A stretch of DNA of 60,000 bases, taken from NCBI RefSeq assembly GCF_963678635.1, contig NC_087071.1, positions 46,484,889 to 46,544,888 of the forward strand. Direction: 5' to 3'. Origin of the DNA: Symsagittifera roscoffensis (taxonomy: Eukaryota; Xenacoelomorpha; Acoela; Convolutidae). Position numbers and translations under genes: made by a program. The notes beneath the pieces are model-generated. The model saw only the letters and a program-made list of their open reading frames with translations. It searched no databases and had not been told where the DNA came from. This document shows, one piece after another, positions 30,340 to 54,599 of the stretch. Each line of letters opens with the position of its first letter. Within the stretch, counting starts at the first letter, position 1.

Positions 30340-31312
30340 TGTGCCCATTATGTCTGACCTACCGATTGAAAGACTGGGTTACAAGCAGCCTCCTTTCTCC
30401 AACACAGGTGTTGATTACTTTGGCCCGTTTCAAGTGCCAATACGCCGAAGTACCGAAAAGAGATGGGGTTTCCTATTTACCTGCCTCACGACTCGAGCAG
30501 TTCACATCGAGTTGGTTCCATCTCTCGATACTAGTTCCTGCGTCATGGGCGTAGAGCGATTTATTGCAAGGCGAGGTACCCCCAAAACCATTCTTTCTGA
30601 CAATGGCACGAATTTTGTTGGTGCTCAAAAGGAGCTCCTATCCTGTGTCCAAAATTGGAACAAAGTCGCCCCGGCCGTTTTCGTCCACAAAGGCGTTAAG
30701 TGGAAGTTTAATCCGCCCAGTGCCCCTCATCACGGCGGCGCCTGGGAGCGGCTAGTGAGAAGTGTTAAGCGAGTGTTGTACGACATATTAGGCAGCAGGA
30801 GATTAACTGAGGAAGTTCTAGGAACAACGCTCTGCCTAGTTGAACAATTACTTAACGCAAGACCGATCACTCCGGTCAGTTCCGATCCGCACGACCTAGA
30901 GGCACTCACCCCGAATCACTTCATTCTCGGTCACAGCGCAGCTAGCTTCCCGTCGTTAAGTTTCGAAGATAACTTTGATCATAAAAAGCGTTACGCCAGA
31001 GCACAATCGTACGCTAACGCAGTTTGGTCACGCTGGCTGCGTGAATATGTACCATCTCTCAACAAGAGAGCAAAGTGGCATAATGATTCGGATGTCACAC
31101 TGAAAACCGGCGACTTGGTTTGGGTAGTCGAACCCGACAGCCCACGTGGGCATTACCCACTCGCCCGTATTGCTAAACTACACTACGGCAAAGACGGATG
31201 CGCGCGATCCGCCGACATAAAGACCGTTACGAGCGAACTGACCCGCCCGACCGTAAAGCTCGCTCCCGTTCTTCCTTGTTTAGGGGTGGAGGATGTTGCA
31301 GCGCAAATATAA
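30340..31312 (+). pseudogene. BEL/Pao-type integrase fragment (324 codons, 5' end lost in gap)
   Basis: The reading frame comes straight out of the gap and ends in TAA at 31,310-31,312. The integrase core is clear: NTGVDYFGPFQV (first Asp), TILSDNGTNFVGAQ (second Asp), HHGGAWERLVRSVK (Glu). The C-terminal region follows (LLNARPITPVS, ALTPNHFILGH, LKTGDLVWVVEPDSPRGHYP), which is characteristic of Pao/BEL retroelements. GC content is much higher than in flanking DNA. The frame is intact here, but gag, protease and RT are absent or lie in the gap. Function would be cDNA insertion. Confidence 0.88.
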
Positions 31313-31407
31313 AACAATAGTACAAATGCATATACACTCAAATGTAAGCGAGAGTATAAGTGCATATAAAGTTGAACCAAAATGTAAATGCATATAGGGA
31401 CAGTAGC

Positions 31408-31620
31408 CAAACGTATACATGGTGCGTCCCGGCGGGTTCGGCGCCGGTTCGAATCCCGACTAGGTCATTTCCTTTCTAGAACTCGAATGTGCACCGAACC
31501 TGATGGGATGCTCCGTAACCAGGTTCGGTCCCCCCAAAACCCATTTTAACCGTCTTTTCGCTCTAATTTGGTTCAGCCTTGATTAAGGCTGACCTTTAAA
31601 AAGAGCAATTTGTCTCAAGG
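31408..31620 (+). repeat. Probable tRNA-derived SINE
   Basis: The box-B-like string GGTTCGAATCCC lies at about 31,450-31,461, with an upstream GC-rich stretch that could hold box A. About 140 bases later aaaagagcaatttgtctcaa matches the tail type of the SINE at 38,497-38,750 (aagagc..., aattgtctcaaa). It could partly belong to the 3' end of the BEL/Pao element. Confidence 0.45.
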
Positions 31621-31821
31621 ACAAATACTGGCCATTTTTGCAGCTTGCTTTGAGTTATGCAGTTTATTGTGGCCGATGTTACCGATGATAAAGCTTGTTG
31701 AAAATTATAAATTATCGTTATATTTTCAAACTTCCGGAGTTATTTTGCCGAGAAAATACTCATTAATTAAAGTGTTTGAAAACCGTTTTTTATATAATCG
31801 TGGAGATTTACGCGCACACGT

Positions 31822-31864
31822 AGGTCTGCTTCAAAAGAAAAAAAGATTTCAGATGTAGCCCAAG
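31822..31864 (+). repeat. Right copy of the sequence flanking the gap
   Basis: Near-identical to 30,095-30,139 (tctgcttcaaaagaaaaa, then tttcagatgtagccca). Confidence 0.7.
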
Positions 31865-31865
31865 T

Positions 31866-34800
31866 GATCACAATTGTTCGTCAGCACAGAAAATGAAGAA
31901 GACAAACTCCATTACTTCGGCTGAGAGAGAACATCAAATATTCTTAAAAAATTGTTATAAATTGAAGAGGTACATATCTCGAAACATATTAGTTGTGATT
32001 TCTGCAATTTGCAGAGGAGCTCTCGAAGGGAATTAACAGGGTCGCTTAAGGATAGCTGGTTTTGTATTTGCCCCACATTTCAGACTTTTTATTCGAAGCT
32101 GTTTTTTTGCAACCCAAGAACATTGTACCAGTATTGCAGCCAAATTAGTCAGGCTGTTTAAAACCTCAAACTGAAGGTCAAGCGAGAACTAACCTTCACA
32201 CGCTATCATTGTTACGACAGGCAGGTGATCAAACATCGACCTGACGATCGCAACATTAAGATACTATCATGAACAAACCATCAACTTAAACATACATTAA
32301 TAAAACCTCAACCGATTGGTACTTTGAGTACTTTCAACTTTTAATACAGAGACGCAAAGCTGTGACACCGCAAACAAAAGCAAGAAAAAAAAAATTAGTT
32401 CTGGAAAATTCGAAAGTTGAAAAAAAAGAACAAAAAAAGCAACTGGAAATACATATGCTAGTGACAAAATCGAAACCCGACCTCGAGATCTTGAGTCACA
32501 CTCTTCCTAGCACCTGCGCCATGTTATTGAGAAAAAGTTATTATTAGTAATAAAAAATATTACGGCTCCAGCTAAAGCTGGAAGTACCAGTTTGATTTTA
32601 AAAAAACTTAAAATTGTACTAATGCGAAAGGTAATGCAAAACATCCAAAAAGTGTCAAAAAATGTACAATTATTAACAACATAGCCAACTACTATCAAAA
32701 TTACAGAAAAAACAATGACACAGAGGAGATAAGAATATCTGCGTGCGATTGATTTCTCAACTTCAGAATTGGCGCGGTTGCTTTTGGAGCATTGAGTCCA
32801 TGAAAATGGGTCCAAAAGTCCAAAAAAAGTGTACGAAAATTAAGATTTTAATTGCTATGCAGAGAAAAAATTTTTGCCCCTGTTTTATCGATTGAACACT
32901 ATCGCAGATGTTTCAGGGTGATTTCCAGCAAAAGTTTCCGGATAACGGTCAGCCTAAAGTTTTTACATTAAATTAAGGTGTAACATTCATGCAGCAAAAG
33001 TTCTTTTCGTCTATGTTTTTCCCTAGCACCTTTGATCTTCAGATTTAATAAGGTAGTTTTCAAGAAAAATCAAAAGTTTTACAAAACAGCAAAAATTTGA
33101 AAAAAATTGTAAGCTTTCTAAGCCGGAAATAATTTTATAGAAACTGTTTATAGAGCAACACCATTTAGGCGCAGAAAATGCACCGAATCTTTTTTTATTG
33201 AACCTTTTACCTGAGATTTGGCAGAAGAGTTTTTCAGAAAAAATCAAAAGATTCCAAAAAAAGGTTAATATTTCGAACTGGTGTTTCTCTGGTCAATACC
33301 CAATTATTCTACGAAAAAAAGGGCGTAGAGGTTTTTTAGGAAAGGCTTTCCAGCACCGATTTTTGCAATTAAACCCTTAATTTCAAAACTAGCACGGAAG
33401 GTAGTGTTTAAAAAAGACTGGGTAGTTTTAGGCAGCGCAGTTTTTGAGATTTCTAAAACATTTTATCTTGATAGAACGATTAATTTCTGATTTTGCTTAG
33501 TAGTTTCCAAGAGAATGAAAGAAATTGGTTTCAAAACCCCCCACTGAAATTATCGAAGGCCGTAGAACATAATATGAAGTGAAAAAAAAGAACAGTCTAA
33601 TGGACGAAACAGTCACATAGGGGGTAGCTGGTCTTTCTATTGGTACCATTTCCTCTGAAAATCAGTTCGGTGACTCTCGAGAAAATTTAAACGATTTGCG
33701 AAGAATTCAAGAAATTTCAAAAACGTCTCGAAAAATCATTATCAAAAAATCAAATCCGTTAGGTTTTCACAAAACCTATTTTTATCAGACAGGATCTAGC
33801 CACTATTAAACCAGAAAAAAAAGATTTAATGCTATACAGCAAAATTAAATCAGAAAAACTGCTGCATAAGTGTCAACAAATAAGTGAGCACTTTTATTTG
33901 CTACTTGGGCTGGAAAAAAGCAGTCAGTAATATGACATTACGGTCGGCTATATAACTCATTATAAAGCTAGCTAAGGTTCTATATATTCATTTCATAAAG
34001 CTTACAGTGCTGCCATTGCTAGGCCTTTTAACATACCAATGTTTTGTTAGCAGAAAGGTCGTTTAGCAGACTGAAACAGTGAATGGCTCAAGGCCCTTTC
34101 TTCTAACACGCGATTTGCAAGTATCTTCCATTTGTTCTGCTGCTCTTAAATATGGCTCGAGTGTTGTTTTGCAAGTAAATCAGCGTTTATCGCTACTTTT
34201 TTCTAACTTTGTCTTAGAAACACGAGTAATTTGTTGTCAAACCGTGAGATGATTGTCTTGATTTGTGGAAGCTCTATTCCAGAGTCCCCTGTTTTTTAAG
34301 TCAGATAATCAATTACGCGTCAGTGGTATCAGTATTATGCTTTCAATTTTAAGAGCTCGGTCTGCTAAAAAACTAAACGGTTGCTGCGCAAGTGCCACAC
34401 AATTTCTTGATACAGCAGATTTTTTAGGATAAATATTTTCACCTAGTGATTGATTAAGAACTTTCAAGCCATGGAAAAATCTGTTTCCACTTGGCACATC
34501 TCGAGATTAAAATGTGACCTCAACACTGATTTATACCATTCAAAGCTAGTCCTGAAATTTCATTTGCAAATTCGCTTCCATGTATTTGCGAAGTAATTTG
34601 AAATCATCGATAGCTCAAAAAACTAGGTTTAAAAATAAATTAAGAAAACGAAAGTACAAAATAGACTACAGTTCAGCTCACAAATCAACAAATCAAAGAA
34701 ACGTCACGAATCAACAAACTTAAGCTGTCGCTCCTATCTGAATTAAGCTCCATCAAACGACAGAAAGTAATCCATATTTTTCAATACTTCACTGAACATT

Positions 34801-35040
34801 ATGAATAGCGATTATTTAAAAATTCAATTCAAGCATACCTTAACTTTCAATTTTTCTCGTTTTTTCATTGAACTAAAGTCTGTTCATTCAGTAAACTTTC
34901 CTCAGAAACTGTAAAAGAATCATTCCAGTTTTTTCTTCGAAAGATTCGCACGCCTACTTTACTTTCCTAATTGCACAATAAGCCTGAAAATATCAAGACA
35001 GCATTAAGTCCATAATTTAGTTTCATTCCACGTATCCTGT
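31866..35040. other. Intergenic DNA between BEL/Pao remnant and the WD40 gene
   Basis: About 3.2 kb with no supported gene. A repeat family member lies at 32,347-32,525 (acgcaaagctgtgacaccgc..., then a minus-strand box-B-like tctcgaggtcgggtttcga). The end of this interval (about 34,700-35,040) should contain the 3' untranslated region of the minus-strand gene; no convincing AATAAA was found close to the stop. Confidence 0.4.
32347..32525 (-). repeat. Dispersed SINE-like repeat, copy 1
   Basis: Starts (plus strand) agacgcaaagctgtgacaccgcaaacaaaagc and is related to 40,433-40,620 (agaccaagctgcgcttggcaaccacaagc) and 49,080-49,250 (agaggcgaagctacgcttggcaaacac). The right end carries a tRNA-like box B on the minus strand. 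Confidence 0.45.
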
Positions 35041-47354
<12,314 letters not shown>

Positions 47355-47534
47355 TTCTGATGCTGACAGTTGTCTAGTGTCACTTAATTGAAGGATAAAG
47401 TGTGATCAACACCACTCAGAATCTGAAAACATTCACTCATTGATGCTATGTTTACTTATTTTTCCGTAGGTAATTTTGTCACTGAAATGTACGAGAAACA
47501 CGACTACCAGCTATAAATAAGCTTTAAGTATTTA
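47355..47534 (-). promoter_or_regulatory. Upstream region / probable 5' untranslated start of the RBBP4-like gene
   Basis: These bases precede the ATG on the minus strand and are not obviously repeat-derived. No TATA box or initiator can be named with confidence. The proximity of the SINE copy at 47,535 limits how far a compact promoter could extend. Confidence 0.3.
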
Positions 47535-47960
47535 TAGAGCGGCCACTAAGCCGACAATTCATGCAATAAAAAATGCTATAAGAAAATGTAGTCATAAAAA
47601 CATTAAGCGTTTAAGTTTTTAAAATTTTAACTTTACACCACGAACAATCCGAACAATTTTAACTAACAAAACCAATTTTTGTCCTTCTAATGACACAAAA
47701 TAAGTTGAATGAGCCGTTAAACTTAAGCTGAAACCATTCGGACCAAAAAAAAGCTTTTAGTGAAAACACAACAAAAGGAAAACATAAAAAGTCAGGGTTG
47801 GAAAATAACACATAAGACGATTAAGTCAACAACGATTGCAACTACAATGAAAAATGCCATTAGCTCAAGAAGAATCCGCAATGTTACAACTAAGCAGCCA
47901 AAAAATAGCAGACAGACGGAAGTTTGGCATTTCAATTTTTCCCGGAAAGAAACTTTCAAC
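47535..47960 (-). repeat. Same SINE family as 40,905, copy C
   Basis: Shares gagcggccactaagccgac, cttctaatgacacaaaata, gcaactacaatgaaaaatgcc and acaactaagcagccaaa in the same order as 40,905-41,300. Located just upstream of the RBBP4-like gene start. Confidence 0.55.
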
Positions 47961-48539
47961 TTCATACATACAATCAGACTCAAATCCGAACCTAAGGGTG
48001 CTAAGGCCAATTAGAAAAAGACATAATCTTGATTATGTAGGATCTGGTTGAAATAGTTCCTGCTTGAAAAATGGAGAGAACATCCAATAAGCCAATGAAA
48101 TTACAAAATAAATATACCGATTTTATTCAAAATAGATGTTTTAGCAGTAGTTCACTTTTTTAATTTACAATGGTAGAAAAAGAACGGATTGAGCGGAAAA
48201 AAAATGCAGCTTCATCTTAGATAAACTGTTTTTACCTTCAACGCGTTAAGCTTCGTCGTAAATAATAGTTGACTTTCGAAGACAAATGGTTTTGGTTTTT
48301 TCTCCAGATTTAATGAAGTTTGATTTGGCCATTTTTTAAGAAATTTTTACACCGTCTGAAAAATATCGTTGCTTTGATCCCAAAAATTAAAAGATTTTTA
48401 ACCTGTGCTCATTTTTCACTCAGTAATGGAGTTCAATTTTTGAACTGCCTAGGCCAATTTGGGATAAATAATTGCGCTATTTACAAGTTTTTGACCATTT
48501 TCAGAAAGTTGTAATAAAAATTACAAATTATAGGGATGA

Positions 48540-48740
48540 TTTAACAACACTTGCAGCACCAAACAAGCTTCCTTGCAGCTCAAGAAACATATGGCAACTA
48601 AGCAGACGAACATAAGCAAACAAACGAAAAATCAACAAATAAATTTTTCACTGAATTGAAAATAAACAAGGTCCAGCCGAGACTCCAACCCGATGCAAAG
48701 GCATCTGTGTTACCTCTAGGCCAAGTGGGAAGGACTCTGA
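48540..48740 (-). repeat. Same SINE family, copy D (head region)
   Basis: On the minus strand ttggcctagaggtaacac fits box A and gggttggagtctcgg fits box B. The plus-strand ggcaactaagcagacgaacataagc marks the body. Arrangement matches 41,340-41,425. Confidence 0.5.
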
Positions 48741-49079
48741 AAAGTGCTAAGGCTTAAAATAAAAGCTGATCCCAAAATTGGAACTTATCCCACAGCTTAT
48801 TCAACTCGAAAAAAAATCTATCATCATCAATGTATAGGAGTTACTTCAAACCATTCGCATAATTTTTTTGTACTAGCCATGGACTCCGCGAGTGAAAACT
48901 GATTGGAACTTCAGTTTAAGTCAGTTGCTGCCGTTCGTTGTTTTGAAGCTTGAATTAGTACTTCATTGGCTATAATAAAAAAAAACGTTTTAAAAACATT
49001 CAAAAACACTGCACAAAAAATAAACCAAAATTGAGCCTCCTTCTTATATACTTAATTATGACTATATAAAGTATTTACT

Positions 49080-49250
49080 CAGAGGCGAAGCTACGCTTGG
49101 CAAACACTAACGAGAAAATGACAAAAAAGCAGCACTATAAAGTGAAATAAGAAAAGATAGAAATAAGCTTAGAAAACGAAAATTTTTTAGAGTTCCCTGT
49201 CTTCACATCTGCGCCACGAGCCCTTGACGAGTAAAACACGAGTAAAACAG
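49080..49250 (-). repeat. Dispersed SINE-like repeat, copy 3
   Basis: agaggcgaagctacgcttggcaaacac is close to 40,433 and 32,347. cacatctgcgccac near the right end matches cacctgcgcc at 32,510. Confidence 0.45.
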
Positions 49251-49510
49251 CTACATATGCTAATAAATTTCCAATCCCATGCAGCTAAGGTGGCAGCACC
49301 AAATACCAAAAGACACAATTTGCATGTAATAATTTGTGGAATATAACAAATTGAAGGCAGCCGCACTAACTTTGCATGTCATAAATTGAACTATATAAAG
49401 CCAAATTATGTATAAAGTATGCATTTTTAAAAAATGCGCGGGATATTGTGCTGGAAAATTTTTGAAATATGGTTTTTATTGTCCTGTTGTTTAAAACAAA
49501 TAGCTTTTTT

Positions 49511-49937
49511 CGGATCATTTGATGAATTGAAAATGCATCAACTGTGATAACTTATTACTAATCGAGTGTCAAAGCGCATGCTATCAAAAGCTGTAAAGGT
49601 TCCAACAGAATTGGCACCATCATTTCGACTTAGGTTGGGGAAAAATACTCTTGTTTTTACACTACGCTCGCTAAAGCTCACAATTGTAAGATCTAGCTAA
49701 TCAGGAACAATTAAAACATATCGGATCATTTGATGAGTTGAAAAGACATCAAATGTGTTAACTTATTACTAATCGAGTGTCAAAGCGCATGCTATCAAAA
49801 GCCGTAATGATCCCAACAGAAGTGGGACCATTATTTGCGACTTCCATTGGAAAAAAAGAATAGTCGTACTATTACACTACGCTCGCTACAGCTCACAAGC
49901 GTAAAAACTTACCAATCAGGAACAATTGAATCATATA
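49511..49937. repeat. Tandem duplication with 211-bp period
   Basis: Copies start at 49,511 and 49,722 (cggatcatttgatga). They share ttattactaatcgagtgtc, aaagcgcatgctatcaaaag, cactacgctcgct and aatcaggaacaatt in the same order with scattered differences. Probably a duplicated piece of a repeat; no gene inside. Confidence 0.8.
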
Positions 49938-49959
49938 AAAATCCGGAAAAATATACTTA

Positions 49960-50200
49960 TCTGATCAGTTTAATTGACCAGACGGCATGAAAGACATATT
50001 GAAATAATGTTGATCTCATCTTAATTTCGCTTTTACCAGAAATATTGAGACAACAAACATTGAGAGCAGGACTAAAACAAGACTGGACTAACGACTAGCA
50101 CGAATCTGACCGCAAAAATGATAACGTGACAAGCATACGGTGTATTAGGACAGAAACTACTCAACAAGACTGCTCGTATCAGGGCGAAGCCCTGAATGTT
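49960..50200 (+). repeat. Diverged LTR piece related to the large retroelement
   Basis: gcacgaatctgaccgcaaaa, ataacgtgacaagcatacgg and tgta...gaaactactcaa align in order with the 3' part of the 410-bp LTR (gcacgaatctatccgg, atagcgtgacgagcagacgg, tgta...gaaattactct). It is probably the end of an old or related LTR. The 5' part is not recognisable. Confidence 0.5.
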
Positions 50201-51269
50201 CTGACTTCTTTTAAGAATTTATGGAGCAGTAACAACATTAAAAAACTAGGCTCTTTTTCCTTTTCCCCCCACCTCACATATCATCAATTTTATGTTGTAA
50301 CGAGGAGTTTTACAAGGTTAAGTATGAAGACCAAATATGTTTGTCATAGCCTAATTAGTTCGCATACCAATTTTTGTAACAATAGGATGATGTGAACAAA
50401 ATTATACTATTAAAATTTCGCTGAAGTGGGGAAAAGGAAAAAGAGCCAAAAATTAAATGTAATAAAATTAAATGAAAAAATTTTTTTTTTCTTAAATTTG
50501 AATTTTATTTATGAAAATTATCCCCCCACACGCCTTATAAACTACAAAAGATAAGACTTCGATCGTTGTAACAAATCAATTAAGGCAAATAAGCTTCTTT
50601 CTACCAATTTGGAACGAATTCTAAGACGGATTAAATCTCCGCTCACGCGTTAATAGCGCGAAATATATCGCGCGTTAATTGTCCCAAATTGGCCAAAATG
50701 AAAATCTTTAAACCCTCATAACCTTACGAAAAATGATCACAAGTGAAATATTTTTTCAAATTAACCTTAGGACAACAATACCTTTCGAACGAGGTAAATA
50801 AAAATCCGTCAAAAATGACTAGCTAAAAAGTCGAAATTTGTTTGAAGGAAAAAAACCCACCCCGAGCGCAAATATTCCGTTACTTTCGTATCGAAAGTCG
50901 GAACAATAAGTGAGCCCCTCGGACTAATCTTACGACACTAAACAGAAACTTCAGTCCAAATTGAAACTAGCAGTTAACATTTTTTCTGGTTATTTGTTGT
51001 GGTCAACTTTCGTTATTTCATGGATTTGAAAATTAAAAATCAAACCGCAAAAAAATCAAATTCGAGCGTGAACAACTTCTAAGACATTTTCCTGAAAAAA
51101 AATTAAGATGTCAAAAAACGTGTGTTAACTTCGTTTTTCGTATGTTGACACTGCAAAAACCACGATTCATGCAAACGGTTAAGCATTTGAGCGGAATTTG
51201 CACCTATTATCGGATGCGGCTCCTTTTGCAACAAGGAAGGGGGGTAGCAAAGAGATCCGAAAACAGTTT
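50201..51269. other. Non-coding stretch
   Basis: AT-rich DNA; the 89-codon ORF at 50,126-50,395 overlaps the LTR-like piece and has no domain. Nothing else is recognisable. Confidence 0.35.
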
Positions 51270-51530
51270 TTACTGATTTATTGTGAAATCTGACTTAAGA
51301 AGAGGAACTGCCTTCTTCGGATCCGACGAGTCTAACTGCCTCAGACATAATCGAAACTGCGATTCCAACTGATCCAAGCGATCAATGTCGCTTTTGCTCA
51401 GTGTATTTTTCAGTAATGCATCCCAGCCATTGAATTTGAACCATTTCAACGAAGGGTGAGACGACAAAAAAGCCATTTTCCGAGCGCCCTCTTTGCGCCC
51501 CTCGCAGAAAAAAAATCGATTCGACTTCAA
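51270..51530 (-). CDS. Unrecognised minus-strand ORF, possible terminal exon (86 codons)
   Basis: Polar, protein-like composition (SHPSLKWFKFNGWDALLKNT, SKSDIDRLDQLESQF) with a natural-looking C-terminus (LLKSDFTINQ, stop TAA). A second ORF of similar style lies 120 bases upstream in another register, so both may be exons or a broken gene. No family is recognised. The start is uncertain. Confidence 0.35.
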   Translation of the reverse strand: MKSNRFFFCEGRKEGARKMAFLSSHPSLKWFKFNGWDALLKNTLSKSDIDRLDQLESQFRLCLRQLDSSDPKKAVPLLKSDFTINQ

Positions 51531-51649
51531 AACTGAAAAAACAGACTGAAAGCTTGCCCGTTTCAGTTGAAATGACTGATTAGCAAATTTTTATACTCGC
51601 TTTTTCTACCTGATATTGTATTCGTTTACATTTTTTGGGTCGAATAAAT

Positions 51650-51949
51650 TTATAAAACCCAAGAATGGCAGGACAAAATAGTCCAAGCACAGTGTGACAC
51701 ACTTCGGCAATCATCCAAAGGAAACCAAAATGCTGCCGATTTCAATCTGGCTTGTTCTCCAGTGGTGAAGTTCTCCCGAAGCCTCGACATCCAATCATCT
51801 GCCACGTAGTTCGTAACATACAGGTGTTGTAAACCCTTACAAATGTCAAAAAAAAGTGGAAACCTGTTAGATGTAATGAAAGTATGACACGATTCAGACA
51901 GATTGAATTCTTTTATTTGCTCAGCGGGATCGTCATACTGACATGTCAA
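51650..51949 (-). CDS. Unrecognised minus-strand ORF (99 codons)
   Basis: Contains CQYDDPAEQIKEF, SESCHTFITSNRFPLFFDIC and NYVADDWMSRLREN. The nearest start is TTG, so it is probably an internal exon or a pseudogene fragment; a possible acceptor (acatgtcag) lies near its upstream end. The composition differs from transposon ORFs nearby. No family is recognised; remnants of a large immune-type NTPase gene were considered but cannot be shown. Confidence 0.35.
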   Translation of the reverse strand: MTCQYDDPAEQIKEFNLSESCHTFITSNRFPLFFDICKGLQHLYVTNYVADDWMSRLRENFTTGEQARLKSAAFWFPLDDCRSVSHCAWTILSCHSWVL

Positions 51950-52139
51950 ACAAGTCGTGTTTAGAACCCAATTGAAAATACGTCAAAATGAATAATGGAC
52001 AGAAAAAGTCACACCTCAAGACAGATTTTTTAAAAACATCTTTGATTTAAATTGAATGAGGAAAAACAAGAAAGTATTAGCAACACTGTAGAGTTTAGTC
52101 TGGAAAAAACATCGAAACTTACTGCATGATTTTGCGGTA

Positions 52140-52345
52140 AAGCAAAACGCCGCAAAATTTTAATGCATCAAGTTGAATTGAAATTTTTGGTCAAAAAAGG
52201 GTCTTAATAGTGATTTAGGAGAGCTCAGAAAATGAATTTGGTCGACCAAGAAAAAAGTTAGACAAAATTTTTGGAACTTTTTTGAAAATCCCTCCCCCTC
52301 ACCTCTTTCCTCGAGATTAAGAAAATCCTAGATCCGCCTGCTCAG
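52140..52345. mobile_element. hAT-like MITE fragment (right half)
   Basis: gggtcttaatagtgatttagg, aatttggtcgacc and the terminus cctagatccgcc match 24,917-25,053 in order. Left half missing. Confidence 0.6.
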
Positions 52346-52949
52346 AAACCTAATAGCTTGGAAAGCCTTGCAAAATTTGAAACTAAAACGTCTAGCATCA
52401 AATTCCAAGCCGAATCATCGGACCAATATTTATTATTGATTGTTAAGACCACTCAGCCAGGACACGGCTTCTTGCTTAAAAAAAGAAAACCATGTGCTTT
52501 TAAAAAAAAGATATGGGTAAATCAACAGTTGTATAATGAGCGCACTAAAATAATCGACTCTAGTTCGCAACAATATAATTTAGCAATTCTTATCATATTA
52601 AAAACCTTACTACTGATGAGAAGCTCCTGAAAACCAGCAAAAACGATAAACAGAGGTTTGAAAAAAGAAAAAAAACAAGACAAATGACTACCGAAATCAG
52701 ACCAGGGAACTACAGAAATTGAGTTACAGGCTTTCACAGGTGCATATACAAAGCAGTCCCCTACAAAACAATCTCGTCCGAAAGATCGAAAAAATTTCTA
52801 AAAAACAGTCCCATACAAAACAATCCAAAACCATTTGAATGTTTTGATCTTGAACTTTCGAATAAGTATCTTCTGAACCTCTCATTTAGAACATTAATCG
52901 CATTGAGCATATTATTTTAACAATTGTTTATGATGATATCAAATAAGGA

Positions 52950-53060
52950 GTGATTTGATGAGGGGATGGGTGGAGAGGCTTTGGCGGACGCCCTTCCTAC
53001 CCCATCCCCCCTCAGAGATTCGACCTCCTCGCCAGCCAAACCATTTGGAATTATTTTACT
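52950..53060. mobile_element. hAT-like MITE fragment (left part)
   Basis: gatgaggggatgggtgg, then attcgacctcctcgccagcc, matches the left part of 24,617-25,053 (gaggggtgg, gttcgacctcctgccgaccc). Confidence 0.5.
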
Positions 53061-53249
53061 CAGAGGCGAATAATTTCTGAAAAAGAAGTTGAAAATTTAC
53101 TTGAAACTTCTGAAAAAAAAAAACAGTTTGAAAAAATTACTTGAATAAATATCTTGAAATGTTGAAAAAGATACAGCTACAAAAACTTCAAGGTTGTATA
53201 GAAGGAAGTTCATAAACCGCCTAAAAAGAATTGAAAACCAATTACCAAG

Positions 53250-53480
53250 CGTCCACAAATTTTTGGTCGAAACCTTTTGAGACGAAAACAAAACTGTTGT
53301 CATAAAAACTTCATAAGTTTTAAAAATTTTTACGACCCATCGAATCTGAAATACATGATCGCATGCAAATATATTTGCCCTCAAAAATATTCAATAAAAG
53401 TTGACTGAGCCGACACAACACAAGCTAAAACTGTTTAAATGTTTTAAAAAAATGAAAAAAAAACCAAATATCAAACTTGG
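53250..53480 (-). repeat. Same SINE family as 40,905, copy E
   Basis: gtcgaaaccttttgagacgaaaacaaaactgttgtcat matches 45,420-45,452, and gttgactgagccgacacaac matches the family motif. Low identity. Confidence 0.4.
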
Positions 53481-53929
53481 TAAATTTACAAATTATTGAA
53501 CTTTCAGTTGTGGTAAAAAATTGTTCAAATTGGAACAAAACACATACTCTAGAAAATAAGCAAATAAAACCACTATCAGCTAAAAAAAACGCGTTTAAAA
53601 AAAACAAATCAACCGACAGAAAATAGGACGTAAACCACGAACCCACAAAAATTGCGACATTTTTTGAAAAAACAATTACAACCTGAAACGGATTTTACCT
53701 AATTACAGCTTCAACTATAGTAGTTTTATTGAAATTTTCATCAAGTTGAGCATGTCGGAAGATGAAGGAGTCCACGAGATATGAAATGAGTCCTGCAAAC
53801 AAAGTTGTTAACGAGAAAAAGTCTAGTACCCGATTGTAATACCCTTGCTTATCGCAAGAGTAATGATATCCATTTTCGGCCGATCAACTTTAATTTTCTT
53901 ACATATATTAATATATGCTAAATACGAGG

Positions 53930-54116
53930 GGAGCGCGCGTCACAAAAACGCAATTTTTGGTCAAAACTTACAAAAAACCAAAAAAGGCATAAAAATTTGA
54001 TAAAATGGGGTCTTTATAGTGTTCTCGAAGCGCTCGGAAAACAAATGAGTTAGAACTAAAAATTTTTCAAAAAATCCGCTACCCCCCTTCAAGAAAATAA
54101 TAGATCCGACCCTGGT
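53930..54116. mobile_element. hAT-like MITE fragment (right part)
   Basis: gaggggagcgcgcgtc, ggggtctttatagtgttctcg and aatagatccgaccctgg match 24,793-25,053 in order. Confidence 0.6.
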
Positions 54117-54599
54117 ATCACAAAGGTTTGTTTGTTAATATCCTCGGCTCGCTTTCCTTAAGACTTCATAAAAATTGGGCTACTTTAAACCGGACATTTT
54201 AAACTAATATTTGGCAATGAAAGATGGAACAAAAAGAACAGCCCAATTACACTATCAAACGCATATTCAGTGTTCTATCATTAAAACACTATTTTCAAAA
54301 ACGCTTAGCCAACCCTTTCTAGCAAAAGAATTTTTACATCGACCACAAGCAATGATCTGAGCTACTTTTGCCTTCGTTCGATGTTATAACTTACTTCAGA
54401 AATTTAACATCGACCGAAGCCTAGCACAGAATTTTACGTGGGGCTCGGTCTAGTGTACAGCAAAGCTCCAATCTAGACCTAAACAGGATTGACCCAAAAG
54501 TCTCAAACAAATGCATTGTTTGCAATCTAGGGCCACATGGCCTGACCTGACCCCTTCGTGAAGCTCATGATAGGTCATAGTAACTGAGCTCTTAGTTCG

